From CAZWDO01 sp964632485 [NCBI: uncultured bacterium] (GTDB taxonomy: Bacteria > JAGOEH01): a stretch of 64,000 nucleotides of DNA. The stretch lies in NCBI GenBank assembly GCA_964632485.1, contig CAZWDO010000001.1, positions 385,999-449,998 of the forward strand, read 5' to 3'. Within the stretch, counting starts at the first letter, position 1, and every line of letters begins with the position of its first letter. The notes beneath the pieces are model-generated. The model saw only the letters and a list, made by a program, of their open reading frames with translations. It had not been told where the DNA came from and searched no databases. Made by a program: the position numbers and the translations under genes. Shown here piece by piece: positions 1-9,267 of the stretch.

Positions 1-2
1 CA

Positions 3-674
3 GGCGGAGCGGTCTTTCTATTACTATGTATAATCTCCTTTATCCTCAATGCCTTCGGCATCCATTATTTTATCCAGTACCGACACTTACAGAGTGACAA
101 AAACGAACTGATCACTCAGGTTAAAAACATTGCCCAACTGGAAACTGAATTGAATGGGTTAAGAACGTATCAAAAAAAGATTGAATTATTATTGGGAATT
201 CGTACCGACTTGAAACTGTTTGGCGAAGTAACCAGCCAGGACGATACCTTATTAGACACTTATATGGAAAGCGTGAACCTTACACACAAGCTGATCGATG
301 AGAAGGACAATGATACGCTATACATGACCTGGCCGGCGCATGGAGTTATTACCAATGAGTTTTCCATCCCAGGGAACCATCTCGGCATCGATATTGCCTT
401 ACCTACTCATTCTCTCGTCCGGGCGGCTGAATCAGGTGAAGTTATATTTTGCGGAGTTGATTCACTTTTTGGCAAAACCATCATCATTCAACATACTAAT
501 CAGATAACGTCAATTTATGGACACAACGATTCATCCCTGGTCAGTTTTGGCGCCCAGGTCTATCGTGGCCAGGTTATTGCTCTTTCGGGCAATACCGGGA
601 TCAGTACCGCTCCCCACCTTCATTTCGGTATAAAAAAAGAACGGTACATCGATCCAAAACCTCATCTCAATTAA
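3..674 (+). CDS. M23 family metallopeptidase, LytM type (5' end outside window)
   Basis: Cell-wall endopeptidase that cleaves peptide cross-links of peptidoglycan outside the inner membrane. The reading frame is open to the left edge. Its first visible residues form a hydrophobic membrane segment, then a charged helical linker likely to be a coiled coil, then the peptidase domain over the last ~110 residues. The zinc ligands of the M23 family are visible as H-x3-D in GNHLGIDIA and HxH in HLHFG near the C-terminus. An internal TTG at 150 is not the real start, because it would remove the membrane anchor. The next gene, 9 bases downstream, is a bactofilin. M23 peptidase plus bactofilin is a known cell-shape pair (for example Csd1 and CcmA of Helicobacter). 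A shape or cell-wall-remodelling role is inferred from that pairing. Confidence 0.9.
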   Translation, partial: GGAVFLLLCIISFILNAFGIHYFIQYRHLQSDKNELITQVKNIAQLETELNGLRTYQKKIELLLGIRTDLKLFGEVTSQDDTLLDTYMESVNLTHKLIDEKDNDTLYMTWPAHGVITNEFSIPGNHLGIDIALPTHSLVRAAESGEVIFCGVDSLFGKTIIIQHTNQITSIYGHNDSSLVSFGAQVYRGQVIALSGNTGISTAPHLHFGIKKERYIDPKPHLN

Positions 675-683
675 GGAGTTATA

Positions 684-1073
684 ATGGCTAAGGAAAATAT
701 TGAATCCCGCTCTGCCAATCTTACAATTATCAGCCAGGGAACAGCCATTGAAGGAATAATTAACAGCAATGGCAATTTGCGTCTCGATGGGCAGTTCAAA
801 GGTCAAATTCAGGTTGAGGGCAATATTGTGATTGGCAAGGAAGGTATTGTTCAAGCCGAAATTCATTGCCATACCCTGACCATTGCCGGTAAAATACGGG
901 GGAATCTTTATGTTCAGGAACAAGTGATTCTTGAAAAGGAAGCCGTGGTTATTGGCGATATTCAAAGCCGTTACTTGATTGTCAATGAAGGAGCCGTTTT
1001 TCACGGTTATAATAAAATCACTAATTTGAATACCTTACAACAAGAATGGAAAGATGACAGCAAGCATGAGTGA
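684..1073 (+). CDS. Bactofilin (polymer-forming cytoskeletal protein)
   Basis: Small cytoskeletal protein that forms filaments under the membrane and positions cell-wall enzymes. The 129 residues show the bactofilin core: a run of beta-helix repeats rich in G, I and V, including GNLRLDGQFKGQI and GKIRGNLYVQE, with short disordered tails. A strong ribosome binding site, AAGGAG, lies just before the ATG. It follows the M23 peptidase gene directly, and the pairing is typical for this family. The 3' end overlaps the start of the NusG-like gene, so the two are probably translationally coupled. Confidence 0.92.
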   Translation: MAKENIESRSANLTIISQGTAIEGIINSNGNLRLDGQFKGQIQVEGNIVIGKEGIVQAEIHCHTLTIAGKIRGNLYVQEQVILEKEAVVIGDIQSRYLIVNEGAVFHGYNKITNLNTLQQEWKDDSKHE

Positions 1074-1614
1074 TTTAGCTTTTTTTGAACCGGAGCATCC
1101 TCAGTGGTATGCTTTATATACTAAACCACGCTGTGAAAAAAAAGTGGGAGAACATCTCGAGAAAAATGAAATCCAATTCTACCTTCCCTTGATCAAACAT
1201 TACAATCCATCCCGTCGTATCTCTTTCATGGTTCCTCTTATTCCGTCTTACGTATTTATCAATATTCCCATGAGCCATGACTTCTGGTATAAAATAATAA
1301 ATTCTGCTTATGTAGTATCATTTGTCAACTACAAAAAAATACCCCAGCCTATACCGGATTACGAAATTGACTCGTTAATAAAAGTAGTCCAGAATGTAGA
1401 TATTTCTGAGTCGATCAAACTAAACCCGGTGGATATCACCGGAAAACTGGTTAAAATAATTGAAGGGCCGTTTGCAGGTTTAATCGGCCGGGTCAGTTTC
1501 ATTAAACCTAATAAGAAGAAGATCGTCATCAATATTGAAAATATCGCGTTATCAGTTGCTGTTGAAGTTAATGCTGAATATGTCCAAAAAATTGAGGATT
1601 TTAATGAATTCTGA
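1054..1614 (+). CDS. NusG-like transcription antitermination factor (RfaH/UpxY type)
   Basis: Specialised NusG paralogue expected to bind RNA polymerase and help it read through long operons, often for surface polysaccharides. Residues ~15-120 form an NGN domain (WYALYTKPRCEKKV, with PSYVFINI further on). A C-terminal KOW domain follows (VKIIEGPFAGLIGRV). Length is usual for the family. Two starts are possible: ATG 1054 or ATG 1066. Neither has a clear ribosome site, and both overlap the bactofilin gene. The stop overlaps the kdsD start. A second copy of NusG for general transcription would normally be elsewhere beside ribosomal protein genes. Its target operon cannot be told from this window. 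Confidence 0.85.
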   Translation: MTASMSDLAFFEPEHPQWYALYTKPRCEKKVGEHLEKNEIQFYLPLIKHYNPSRRISFMVPLIPSYVFINIPMSHDFWYKIINSAYVVSFVNYKKIPQPIPDYEIDSLIKVVQNVDISESIKLNPVDITGKLVKIIEGPFAGLIGRVSFIKPNKKKIVINIENIALSVAVEVNAEYVQKIEDFNEF

Positions 1615-2578
1615 GTTAATTTTAAAAATAGCGCGCCACACGTTGGAAATCGAATCGCAGGCAATCATGGATTTTTCCCGCCAGTTGGGCGAAGATTTCA
1701 TCCATGCCGTGCAAAAAATTTTTCATTGTCGCGGAAAAATCCTTTTTTCAGGGATTGGAAAATCCGGAATTATTGCTCAAAAAATTGCCAGCACTTTTAA
1801 TTCGATTGGTATTATTTCCATTTTTTTACATCCGGTAGAAGCGCTTCATGGCGATCTGGGAATTATCAATCAGGATGACCTTTTAATTGTGTTAAGTAAA
1901 AGTAGTGAAACCGAGGAACTTTTTACTCTAATCAGCTTCATTAAAAAAAAAGGGATTCCTTTGATTACTATACTGGGTAAAAGGAAATCTTCACTGGGAG
2001 ACCTGGCTGATATCAATATTATCTATGACGTTAAGGAAGAAGCCTGCCCCTTGAGAGTTACCCCCACTACCTCTACTACTCTTTCGTTAGCCATTGGCGA
2101 CGCCATGGCCGCTTGCTTGATTGCCTTAAAAAAGATAAAAATAGAAGATTTTGCTTTAAATCACCCTGGCGGATCAATTGGCAAAGCCTATTATATTAAA
2201 ATCAAAGATATTATGCATAAAGAAGACGAAAATCCACAATTACCACCCAACGCTTCGATCGAATCAATTATTGAAGTTATCACTAAAAAGCGGATGGGCG
2301 CCGTCAATATTGTTGATCAGCAAAATCTGCTCCTCGGTATTATAACAGATGGCGATATCCGTCGCGCGCTAAAAAACCGCTACAGTTTTTTCAATTTGAA
2401 AGCCGAAGATGTCATGACTCCCAATCCAATTACTATCCACGAAGAAGAATTAGCCGTAAATGCCATCGATTTATTAGAAAACAGACCCTCCCAAATTCCC
2501 GTCTTACCCGTTATCGACGCTTTTGGCCGAAACGTTGGAATCATTCGTATCCATGATCTGGTAAAAGCGGGACTATAA
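1604..2578 (+). CDS. kdsD: D-arabinose 5-phosphate isomerase KdsD/KpsF (SIS + two CBS domains)
   Basis: Converts D-ribulose 5-phosphate to D-arabinose 5-phosphate, the first step towards Kdo, the inner-core sugar of lipopolysaccharide. The 324-residue protein has an N-terminal SIS domain with GIGKSGIIAQK and the SSSETEE-like sugar-phosphate loop (SKSSETEE), then two CBS domains (IMHKEDENPQLPPNAS and VMTPNPITI). The start is set at ATG 1604, preceded by GAGG, although the frame stays open further up. It overlaps the NusG-like stop by 11 bases. Presence of this enzyme argues for a Gram-negative envelope with Kdo. Confidence 0.94.
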   Translation: MNSELILKIARHTLEIESQAIMDFSRQLGEDFIHAVQKIFHCRGKILFSGIGKSGIIAQKIASTFNSIGIISIFLHPVEALHGDLGIINQDDLLIVLSKSSETEELFTLISFIKKKGIPLITILGKRKSSLGDLADINIIYDVKEEACPLRVTPTTSTTLSLAIGDAMAACLIALKKIKIEDFALNHPGGSIGKAYYIKIKDIMHKEDENPQLPPNASIESIIEVITKKRMGAVNIVDQQNLLLGIITDGDIRRALKNRYSFFNLKAEDVMTPNPITIHEEELAVNAIDLLENRPSQIPVLPVIDAFGRNVGIIRIHDLVKAGL

Positions 2579-2595
2579 CTCTCTTTACCAACGAA

Positions 2596-3156
2596 ATGAG
2601 CGCGTCTATGGACGTAAAAGATGCTATTATTAAACGGCGTTCACTCCGCAGTATCGGCGGTGAACCTTTCAGCATTGAAGAAATTGAAGACCTTGCAAAC
2701 GCCGCTGCTTTGGCTCCCTCATGTTACAATAATCAACCCTGGCGTTTTCTCTTTATAACGAATCCCCAATTATTGAATAAACTCAGGAGCATCTACTCGC
2801 CGGGTAATGAATGGGCTTATGACGCCCCGATGGTTATTGCTATTTGTTCGGAAAAAACATTAGACTGCGTTGTCAAGAATCGGGAATACTACCTGTTTGA
2901 TACCGGCCTTGCTACCGCCTTCATGCTTCTATGCATTGAAGAAATGGGAGGAATTTCACATTTAATCGCCGGTTTTAATGAGATCAAAGCCAAAGAAATC
3001 CTTGGAATTCCAGATTCTCAGACACTTATCGCCCTAATGCTGGTTGGAGAAAAAATGGAAATTCCCAGTCCTCGACTGAATGAGAAGCAGCTTACCGCTG
3101 AAATTGAACGTCCTCCTCGCCACCCATTTTCTATAACATGTAAACTCCATTCCTGA
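2596..3156 (+). CDS. Nitroreductase family protein (FMN-dependent)
   Basis: Member of the FMN-binding nitroreductase superfamily, which moves electrons from NAD(P)H to diverse acceptors. The 186 residues contain the N-terminal FMN-phosphate motif (IIKRRSLRSI), the APSCYNNQPWRF signature, and a C-terminal GEKMEIPSP stretch in the usual position. The substrate cannot be read from the sequence. A shorter start at Met 2608 is equally plausible because no clear ribosome site is seen before either ATG. It lies 17 bases after kdsD and 11 before the next gene, so it is in the same operon. Confidence 0.85.
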   Translation: MSASMDVKDAIIKRRSLRSIGGEPFSIEEIEDLANAAALAPSCYNNQPWRFLFITNPQLLNKLRSIYSPGNEWAYDAPMVIAICSEKTLDCVVKNREYYLFDTGLATAFMLLCIEEMGGISHLIAGFNEIKAKEILGIPDSQTLIALMLVGEKMEIPSPRLNEKQLTAEIERPPRHPFSITCKLHS

Positions 3157-3167
3157 GATTAATCAAA

Positions 3168-5015
3168 ATGATTATAGACGAAAAAGGCCGTATCTTTAAA
3201 ATCATTAACATTTTTGATCTGATGGCGATTGCACTGGCATTAGCCCTCGGATTGACCGCCTGGCTGAGTTGGAAACAGTACCATGTTCAAAAAACGCTCA
3301 ACCTGGAGCAGGAACGTCTCAAAGCTTATAATGATAGCATAAGCGGACTGCAACGAATAGAAGAAGCTTTTTTTAAGGAAAATTTTTTTTTGATCTCCAA
3401 TTTTCCCGACTCACTGTTCGATCAACTCGAACCTGGTATGCAAACCGATTCACTGGCAACAACTAATCCGGCAACATTACTTGAAGTCATCGCCTTTTTT
3501 CCCCAACTCCTGCATATTGGTTATTTGAATAAAAGCGGTATTGGACTCTATCTCCGCGACTCCAGCAATTTGAATATACTGGTCAAAATACGTTATCAAT
3601 GTTACAGATATACTCCGGATTCAGTAGTTTACAACAAATTTCCAGTCAGGCCCGGACTTCCCATACAATTTTTCTTCCCTGAGTTTACATTCCAGGCAAT
3701 CCCGCAGGATTTTTCTCCGGAAGCTTATACGTTTTCACGTACCGCTCGTATCAACAATATTCCCCAGATACTGGCTTTCGACTCTACTTTTATAGGAAAC
3801 AACTATTTAGATAAACTGGGACAGCCGATCATAACGATTGAGGAATTGATGCGCCGCACTCATACCCAAACTTCCGAAACGATACTCAATCAACAGACAA
3901 CCCTGGTTACGCCCAATATTGATCTTCTTCTCCGCATTCAATGCCGGGTTTACCCATTCAATGGAAGCTGGTACACAAACTTTTCCCCCCTCGGGAAAGA
4001 AATTCAAACCTTTGTTGCTTTGAATGACGATACCCTGGCCATGATTCCTTTTCAATTAACGGAAATAACTAATTCCGTTCCCTTACTTCAAACCTTAAAC
4101 CTCTATATTACCATACATCAACTCAACACAATGCAACGTTCATCAATAAAAGAAGGCGATGCAATATTTAACAGTACAGGCAATAAAATAGGGATGATTG
4201 AAAAGATAGTATCGCATCCAATGCGCGACTTCAAATTTTCCTCCAATTATTCCGGGAAATATAACTTTCAAACCAATCCAGATCCTCTAAATTTTAAACT
4301 GACCTGTCAGTCGGTTATTGACGGAAATCTGGACCCAAGCAATTATTTCAGTATCGACCAGAAGCCGCTTTATCTCAATACAACATTATATAATCAAATG
4401 AGCTTCCTGATTGATTCGGTAATGATCTCAAAACCTTGCGCTGTTTATTTTCCAGAATCGGGCAATGGAACCGGATTACCCTATCGCGGCCGTATATCGT
4501 TGGATACTCCCCTTCCCGAAGGAAAAATTGTTTTACTTAATCTTGCCAATGGCAATTATCCAATCGGCCAGGTTAACCGGATCCTCGGAAAAAATTTGTA
4601 CGACGTCTCGGTCGTATTGGAGAAACAAAAAGGAGGATATTATTGGAAGAGTCAGTATTTTAGCGCAAATGCAGATATGAATTTTTTATTTTACCATGAT
4701 AATCTGGTAGTAGCAACCAACGGGCGGTTTTACCCGGAAACGCGCGCGCGGTTTGAATTTCTGCCCCAGGACAAGACGCTACTGAAAAATTCCTGGATCA
4801 TGACTTGGGCAGACCTAACTCCCAATGAATTAACAATAAAGAGCCTGACCGATTCAACGGTTATCGGGGAAGCCTGGTTTTATCATATTGAAGATTTGTG
4901 GTACTACGATTATCCTGCGCAACCGTGGGATTTAGGCATGACGTCTTACATTCCGCTCAGAACTTCTATTTACTATGGGAAGCTGCTCTCCATTGAGAGG
5001 GTTGAGGGAAACTGA
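3168..5015 (+). CDS. DUF4330-like membrane-anchored protein, 615 aa
   Basis: Function unknown. The first ~45 residues resemble the N-terminus of DUF4330 proteins: a short KGRIFKIINIFDL segment followed by one membrane helix (about residues 17-35). The remaining ~570 residues are predicted outside the cytoplasm, rich in beta-prone and aromatic residues, without a recognised catalytic motif. Recurrent segments such as the GDAIFNSTGNKIGMIEKI stretch and the later GRISLDTPLPEGKIV stretch suggest several small beta domains of the MlaD/DUF4330 type. It ends the plus-strand operon and faces murA convergently. An envelope role is inferred from the topology and neighbours only. Confidence 0.6.
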   Translation: MIIDEKGRIFKIINIFDLMAIALALALGLTAWLSWKQYHVQKTLNLEQERLKAYNDSISGLQRIEEAFFKENFFLISNFPDSLFDQLEPGMQTDSLATTNPATLLEVIAFFPQLLHIGYLNKSGIGLYLRDSSNLNILVKIRYQCYRYTPDSVVYNKFPVRPGLPIQFFFPEFTFQAIPQDFSPEAYTFSRTARINNIPQILAFDSTFIGNNYLDKLGQPIITIEELMRRTHTQTSETILNQQTTLVTPNIDLLLRIQCRVYPFNGSWYTNFSPLGKEIQTFVALNDDTLAMIPFQLTEITNSVPLLQTLNLYITIHQLNTMQRSSIKEGDAIFNSTGNKIGMIEKIVSHPMRDFKFSSNYSGKYNFQTNPDPLNFKLTCQSVIDGNLDPSNYFSIDQKPLYLNTTLYNQMSFLIDSVMISKPCAVYFPESGNGTGLPYRGRISLDTPLPEGKIVLLNLANGNYPIGQVNRILGKNLYDVSVVLEKQKGGYYWKSQYFSANADMNFLFYHDNLVVATNGRFYPETRARFEFLPQDKTLLKNSWIMTWADLTPNELTIKSLTDSTVIGEAWFYHIEDLWYYDYPAQPWDLGMTSYIPLRTSIYYGKLLSIERVEGN

Positions 5016-5068
5016 TCGTTTATGCATCATTGATTCCTCTCAGCATAATCGTTTTATCTCAGCTATAA

Positions 5069-6376
5069 TCAATCCCGGTTCCGGGTATGCTTTTTAACAA
5101 TATTGGCTCCCACATTTCGCAATCGCTCTTCCACACTTTCATAACCGCGTTCAATCTGCTGGATATTATAGATAAAACTTTTCCCCGACGCGCATAACGC
5201 AGCAATTAAGAGAGCCATTCCAGCGCGAATGTCAGGGGAAGTCAGAGTCGCCGGATGGAGTTGGCAGGGACCAGTAATAACAGCGCGATGGGGATCGCAT
5301 AAAACGATATTTGCGCCCATGGCAATCAGCTTATCAACAAAGAACAATCGGCTTTCGAACATTTTCTCAAAGACAAGTACAGTTCCTTTGCATTGAGTCG
5401 CCAACACCACCATTAAACTGGTCAAATCCGCAGGAAACTGAGGCCATGGGCCATCATCGATAATCGGCACTGCACCGCCAAAATCTTTTTGAATCGCCAG
5501 TTCCTGCTGGTCTGAGATAATCAGGCGATCATCGAAAGTTTGAAAATGGACACCCATCTTTCCAAAAACCATAGATATCTTGAAGAGATGCTCCGGATCC
5601 ACATGAGTCAGAGTCAACGCGCTGCGGGTAGTTGCCGCCAATGTTAAAAAGCTGCCGGTTTCAATATGATCTGAACCGATTGTATGATGGGTTCCCTTCA
5701 ATTGGATACAGCCTCTAATTGTTAAACGATTAGAACCGATGCCTTCAATTTCAGCGCCCATCCGAACAAGCAGATGAGCCAAATTTTGCGCATGGGGTTC
5801 GCAGGCAGCATTATAAATAATTGTTTCACAAGGCAATCCGGCCGCGAATATCATAGCGTTTTCGGTAGCGGTCACACTGGCTTCATCTAAAATCAGTCGC
5901 TTCTGATCATTAGAGGGCGCTGGCGCGAAGGAAAAATGAATCCAATCTTTTTCTTCTTCATGGTATTGGGCGCCTAACTGAATCAATGCCAAAAAATGAG
6001 TATCGACCCGGCGTCGACCTATTTTATCTCCCCCCGGTACCGGAAGCTTAACTTCACCACACCGCGCCAACATCGCGCCGGCAAACAGTAAGGACCCACG
6101 GATACTTTCTCCCAATTCATAAGGAATAGCAATTTCCTTGATTTCCCTGGTACGAAAAGAGTAAACATGATTGTCCAAATGCTTGATTTCCGTACCCAAT
6201 TCTTTCATAATTTCCATCATTGCCATCACATCAAGAATCTCAGGAACATTCTTCAATACAACTTCTTCGTCCGTTAACAGCAATGTAGCCAAAACCGGCC
6301 ATGGTTCATTCTTGTTCCACATGATGCGAATTTCTCCGTGGTGAGAGGCGCCGCCGTCTATCTCGAAATACTCCAT
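5069..6376 (-). CDS. murA: UDP-N-acetylglucosamine 1-carboxyvinyltransferase MurA with Asp at the catalytic Cys position
   Basis: Cytoplasmic enzyme for the first committed step of peptidoglycan synthesis, adding enolpyruvate from PEP to UDP-GlcNAc. The 435-residue length is normal for the family. Visible family marks are Lys22-Asn23 (WNKNEP), the ESIRGS segment around residue 90-95, PDIRAG and the ERGYES motif near the C-terminus. The active-site loop reads VPGGDKIG with Asp117, where Escherichia coli has Cys. The same Cys-to-Asp change is known in Mycobacterium and Chlamydia MurA and blocks fosfomycin. It starts 9 bases after the TPR gene, so the two form an operon. A MurA paralogue role cannot be excluded. 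Confidence 0.88.
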   Translation of the reverse strand: MEYFEIDGGASHHGEIRIMWNKNEPWPVLATLLLTDEEVVLKNVPEILDVMAMMEIMKELGTEIKHLDNHVYSFRTREIKEIAIPYELGESIRGSLLFAGAMLARCGEVKLPVPGGDKIGRRRVDTHFLALIQLGAQYHEEEKDWIHFSFAPAPSNDQKRLILDEASVTATENAMIFAAGLPCETIIYNAACEPHAQNLAHLLVRMGAEIEGIGSNRLTIRGCIQLKGTHHTIGSDHIETGSFLTLAATTRSALTLTHVDPEHLFKISMVFGKMGVHFQTFDDRLIISDQQELAIQKDFGGAVPIIDDGPWPQFPADLTSLMVVLATQCKGTVLVFEKMFESRLFFVDKLIAMGANIVLCDPHRAVITGPCQLHPATLTSPDIRAGMALLIAALCASGKSFIYNIQQIERGYESVEERLRNVGANIVKKHTRNRD

Positions 6377-6385
6377 ATCGACTCC

Positions 6386-7576
6386 TTAAGGCTTTTTTGG
6401 CAGTTCATAAAAAGAACCTTTAAATAGTAAATTCGACTCATTTGAATACGGTTTCAATAAACATTCATCCACGAGTCGTTTCAGATTGCCAAACTGATTT
6501 TTCTTTTCCGCTTGTTGGTAATACTTAACTGCTTGTTTTCGATTATTTTTTAAATCCTCCATAGCTCCCAGCAGCCAATAAGCAATTCCTGCATAAACTC
6601 CTTTACCATATTGTTTTGTATATTGTTTTAATACAATGTAAGCTGTTTCAAAATCGTTTTCCCTGAAACGGGTATATCCATCAAAAAATGAATACTTTTC
6701 CCGATACCATTTTGCAAGCGTTTCTTTTCGTTGCCCCATTCGACCTTCCAGTAAACCGAGATAGCGATGCAATGCCCCCCAGTCGGTGTGGCCTGTTTCC
6801 AGACCTTCTTTTGCTAAAAGATTAATAACCAGGGTTAAAAAATCGGTGGATCGCGGAAATGATTCTACTAAGGGTTTTAGATAATACCCGGCGCTATCGT
6901 AATTTGGGCGATAATAAGTATAATTGAATCCCAATATCGCCTGCGCCAGAATCGGTGAAAAATGACCTTTTTTCAAGGCAATTTGCAGATAGCGAACTCC
7001 GAGATCGGCATTCCCTTCGCTCATCGGCAATAATTTTTGCAAAAAACGAACGATTGACGAAGAATTTGCAGCCACAACATGATAAAGACCTGTGCCATAA
7101 TAAGTATCATAGTAACTGCTATCCAAGCGAAAGGATTCCTCAAGGTTGTTAATACCTTTCATGGCCCCCCAACCGGCTTTAATGAAACTTCCTCCTCGGA
7201 CATGAAGCGTTCCGATATAGCCATGGGCTCCGCCCTTAAAAAAGTGAGCATAGGCTAAATCTTTTTTAGCTTCAATCATCCGGTCCGCAATCTCAATCGT
7301 CTTGTCCCAATATTTTAATGATTTCTTATCCCAGGACTCATATCCGTCCATATTGTAACTAATCCGCCAGGTCAACATCCCTTTAAAAAAATAAGGGCAG
7401 GGATCTTCCGGATATTTTAATAGCAAAGAATCCAATAGGACGCCCGATTCATCGAACTGCTCATGGAGCATCAATTCAATCGATTTCATCAGAAGGGGAT
7501 CCTGATCGGCGTGAGGCGCGGCGATCAAACTTCCGGTTATTATTGTCAAAACAAAAAGAAAAGAAAATAATTTCAT
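6386..7576 (-). CDS. Exported tetratricopeptide-repeat protein
   Basis: Protein of unknown function, 396 residues. A clear signal peptide (residues 1-19, ending LIAAPHA) is followed by helix pairs of TPR type through the rest: FFKGMLTWR, HFFKGGAHGYIG, YWLLGAMEDLKNNRKQAVKYYQQAEK. Similar long TPR proteins with a WG-rich first half are common in FCB genomes and are usually periplasmic or outer-membrane-associated scaffolds. It is the first gene of a two-gene unit with murA, 9 bases downstream, which hints at a cell-wall-related role without proving one. Confidence 0.75.
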   Translation of the reverse strand: MKLFSFLFVLTIITGSLIAAPHADQDPLLMKSIELMLHEQFDESGVLLDSLLLKYPEDPCPYFFKGMLTWRISYNMDGYESWDKKSLKYWDKTIEIADRMIEAKKDLAYAHFFKGGAHGYIGTLHVRGGSFIKAGWGAMKGINNLEESFRLDSSYYDTYYGTGLYHVVAANSSSIVRFLQKLLPMSEGNADLGVRYLQIALKKGHFSPILAQAILGFNYTYYRPNYDSAGYYLKPLVESFPRSTDFLTLVINLLAKEGLETGHTDWGALHRYLGLLEGRMGQRKETLAKWYREKYSFFDGYTRFRENDFETAYIVLKQYTKQYGKGVYAGIAYWLLGAMEDLKNNRKQAVKYYQQAEKKNQFGNLKRLVDECLLKPYSNESNLLFKGSFYELPKKP

Positions 7577-7779
7577 ATTAAACCCTTTTCAGATAGTAAA
7601 ACCGTTTATATTGTAAACGCAAAATTTAAAAGTAAAAATCCATTTAATGCAGAAACTACCAACCATAACGATGGTTTTGGCTAGTATAGCATTCATTTTT
7701 AGAAAAAAAACCAGCCGGGACCTTAAAAAGAGGAAAACCGTTGGCTAATCTCAACCGATCAATGGTTTACTTTTCGAAA

Positions 7780-9249
7780 TCAATATCCATACTTAATGTG
7801 CAGATAATTGATTACCTGTTTCAATCGGCGCGTGACCGTTTCTTTCCCCAATAGTTCCATCAGCTCAAAAAGTCCGGGTCCAGACGCAGTACCGGAAATA
7901 GCCAGCCGGGTAGGATGAATCAATTGACCATTTCCGACACCCAGTTCTATGGCATACTCATGGTAGTGGGCCTGGATATCCTGCGCATTAAAGGAGATCT
8001 CAGCCAACCGGTCAATCAAGTATTCTAAAAGGGGAATCGGATTTTCTTTAGCCCATTGTTTTTTTTCAGCTTTTTCTTCATAGGACTCCGGATCCCGGAA
8101 AAAATAGGATTTTCCTTCCACAAAATCGGTCAGCTTTTTACATCGTTCACGCAGCAATTCAATAATCCGGACGCAACGCAAAGAATCAGAACTCTCTGAT
8201 TCAAAATTTACCCAGCCCTGTTCCATCCATAATGGAAAGACATCTTTTAATAAAGTAGCGGCATCTGAATTTATAATATACTGGCTATTGAACCAATCCA
8301 GTTTTTGCTCGTCAAAAACCGCGCTTTTAGGACTTATCCGGTCGATGCTGAATAAACGGACAATTTCCGCAAGAGACATGAGCTCGCGGTCTTCTCCAGG
8401 GGACCATCCCAGTAGCGATATAAAATTAAGCAAGGCCAGAGGAAGATACCCGTTTTGCTTAAAATCCATTACAGCGACACCACCATGGCGTTTGCTGAGC
8501 TTTCCCCCTCCTGGAGCCAATATAACTGGTAAATGGACAAATTCCGGCATGTCCCAACCAAAAGCCTGGTAGAGCAAAACATGACGGGGAGTGCTGGCAA
8601 TCCATTCATCACCCCGCATGACATGGGTAATTTTCATAAAATGATCATCAATAACATTTGCTAAATGATAGGTAGGAAACCCATCGGTTTTCATCAGAAC
8701 CAAGTCATCCAGCTCCTTGTTCGAATAATGGATTTCTCCTCGTACCGAATCATGGAAAACAGTTTCTCCGGTAAGGGGTATTTTTAAACGAATGACATAC
8801 CGCTCACCCTGTTCAATACGTTTTTGCGCTTCCCGAGGATCCATATCCCGACAATAACGATCGTAACCCTGAGGTAATTTTTGTTCTTGTTGACTTTTAC
8901 GGATTTCTTCCAAGCGTTCCGCAGAGCAAAAACAAGGATAGGCAGCCCCTTTTTCAATTAATTGCCGGGCATGCTCACGATAGAGCTCCAACCGCTCGGA
9001 TTGTCGATAAGGGCCAAAGGAACCGCCAACGTCTGGCCCCTCGTCCCATTCCATTCCCAACCAAATCAAGCTGTCGAAAATGGCTTTTTCGGCGTCAGCC
9101 ACATAGCGGTTGCGATCAGTATCCTCAATACGCAAGATAAAAGTTCCTCCGTTGGCCCGGGCAAACAACCAATTATATAAGGCAGTACGGGCGCCGCCAA
9201 TATGTAGATAGCCAGTCGGAGACGGCGCGAAACGGACTCGAACACTCAT
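7780..9249 (-). CDS. gltX: Glutamyl-tRNA synthetase
   Basis: Charges tRNA-Glu with glutamate. Class I synthetase signatures are present: the HIGH-type motif as HIGG in APSPTGYLHIGG at the N-terminus, and the KMSKS-type motif as KLSKRHG near residue 250. Length of about 489 residues is usual for bacterial GltX. The start is ATG 9249, with AAGGAAG 7 bases upstream, rather than the TTG two codons earlier. It follows glnS by 18 bases, so both Glu- and Gln-specific synthetases are made from one transcript. Confidence 0.97.
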   Translation of the reverse strand: MSVRVRFAPSPTGYLHIGGARTALYNWLFARANGGTFILRIEDTDRNRYVADAEKAIFDSLIWLGMEWDEGPDVGGSFGPYRQSERLELYREHARQLIEKGAAYPCFCSAERLEEIRKSQQEQKLPQGYDRYCRDMDPREAQKRIEQGERYVIRLKIPLTGETVFHDSVRGEIHYSNKELDDLVLMKTDGFPTYHLANVIDDHFMKITHVMRGDEWIASTPRHVLLYQAFGWDMPEFVHLPVILAPGGGKLSKRHGGVAVMDFKQNGYLPLALLNFISLLGWSPGEDRELMSLAEIVRLFSIDRISPKSAVFDEQKLDWFNSQYIINSDAATLLKDVFPLWMEQGWVNFESESSDSLRCVRIIELLRERCKKLTDFVEGKSYFFRDPESYEEKAEKKQWAKENPIPLLEYLIDRLAEISFNAQDIQAHYHEYAIELGVGNGQLIHPTRLAISGTASGPGLFELMELLGKETVTRRLKQVINYLHIKYGY

Positions 9250-9267
9250 CGTCAATCTTCCTTTAAG

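Noticed and set aside
531-1004. 157-codon minus-strand frame over the M23 and bactofilin genes
   Set aside because: It is antisense to two well-recognised genes and crosses their boundary.
7659-7760. Terminator after gltX
   Set aside because: An eight-T run follows GGCTGG on the minus strand, but the only matching stem is four base pairs with gaps, and a separate hairpin (ACCAT/ATGGT) has no T tract.
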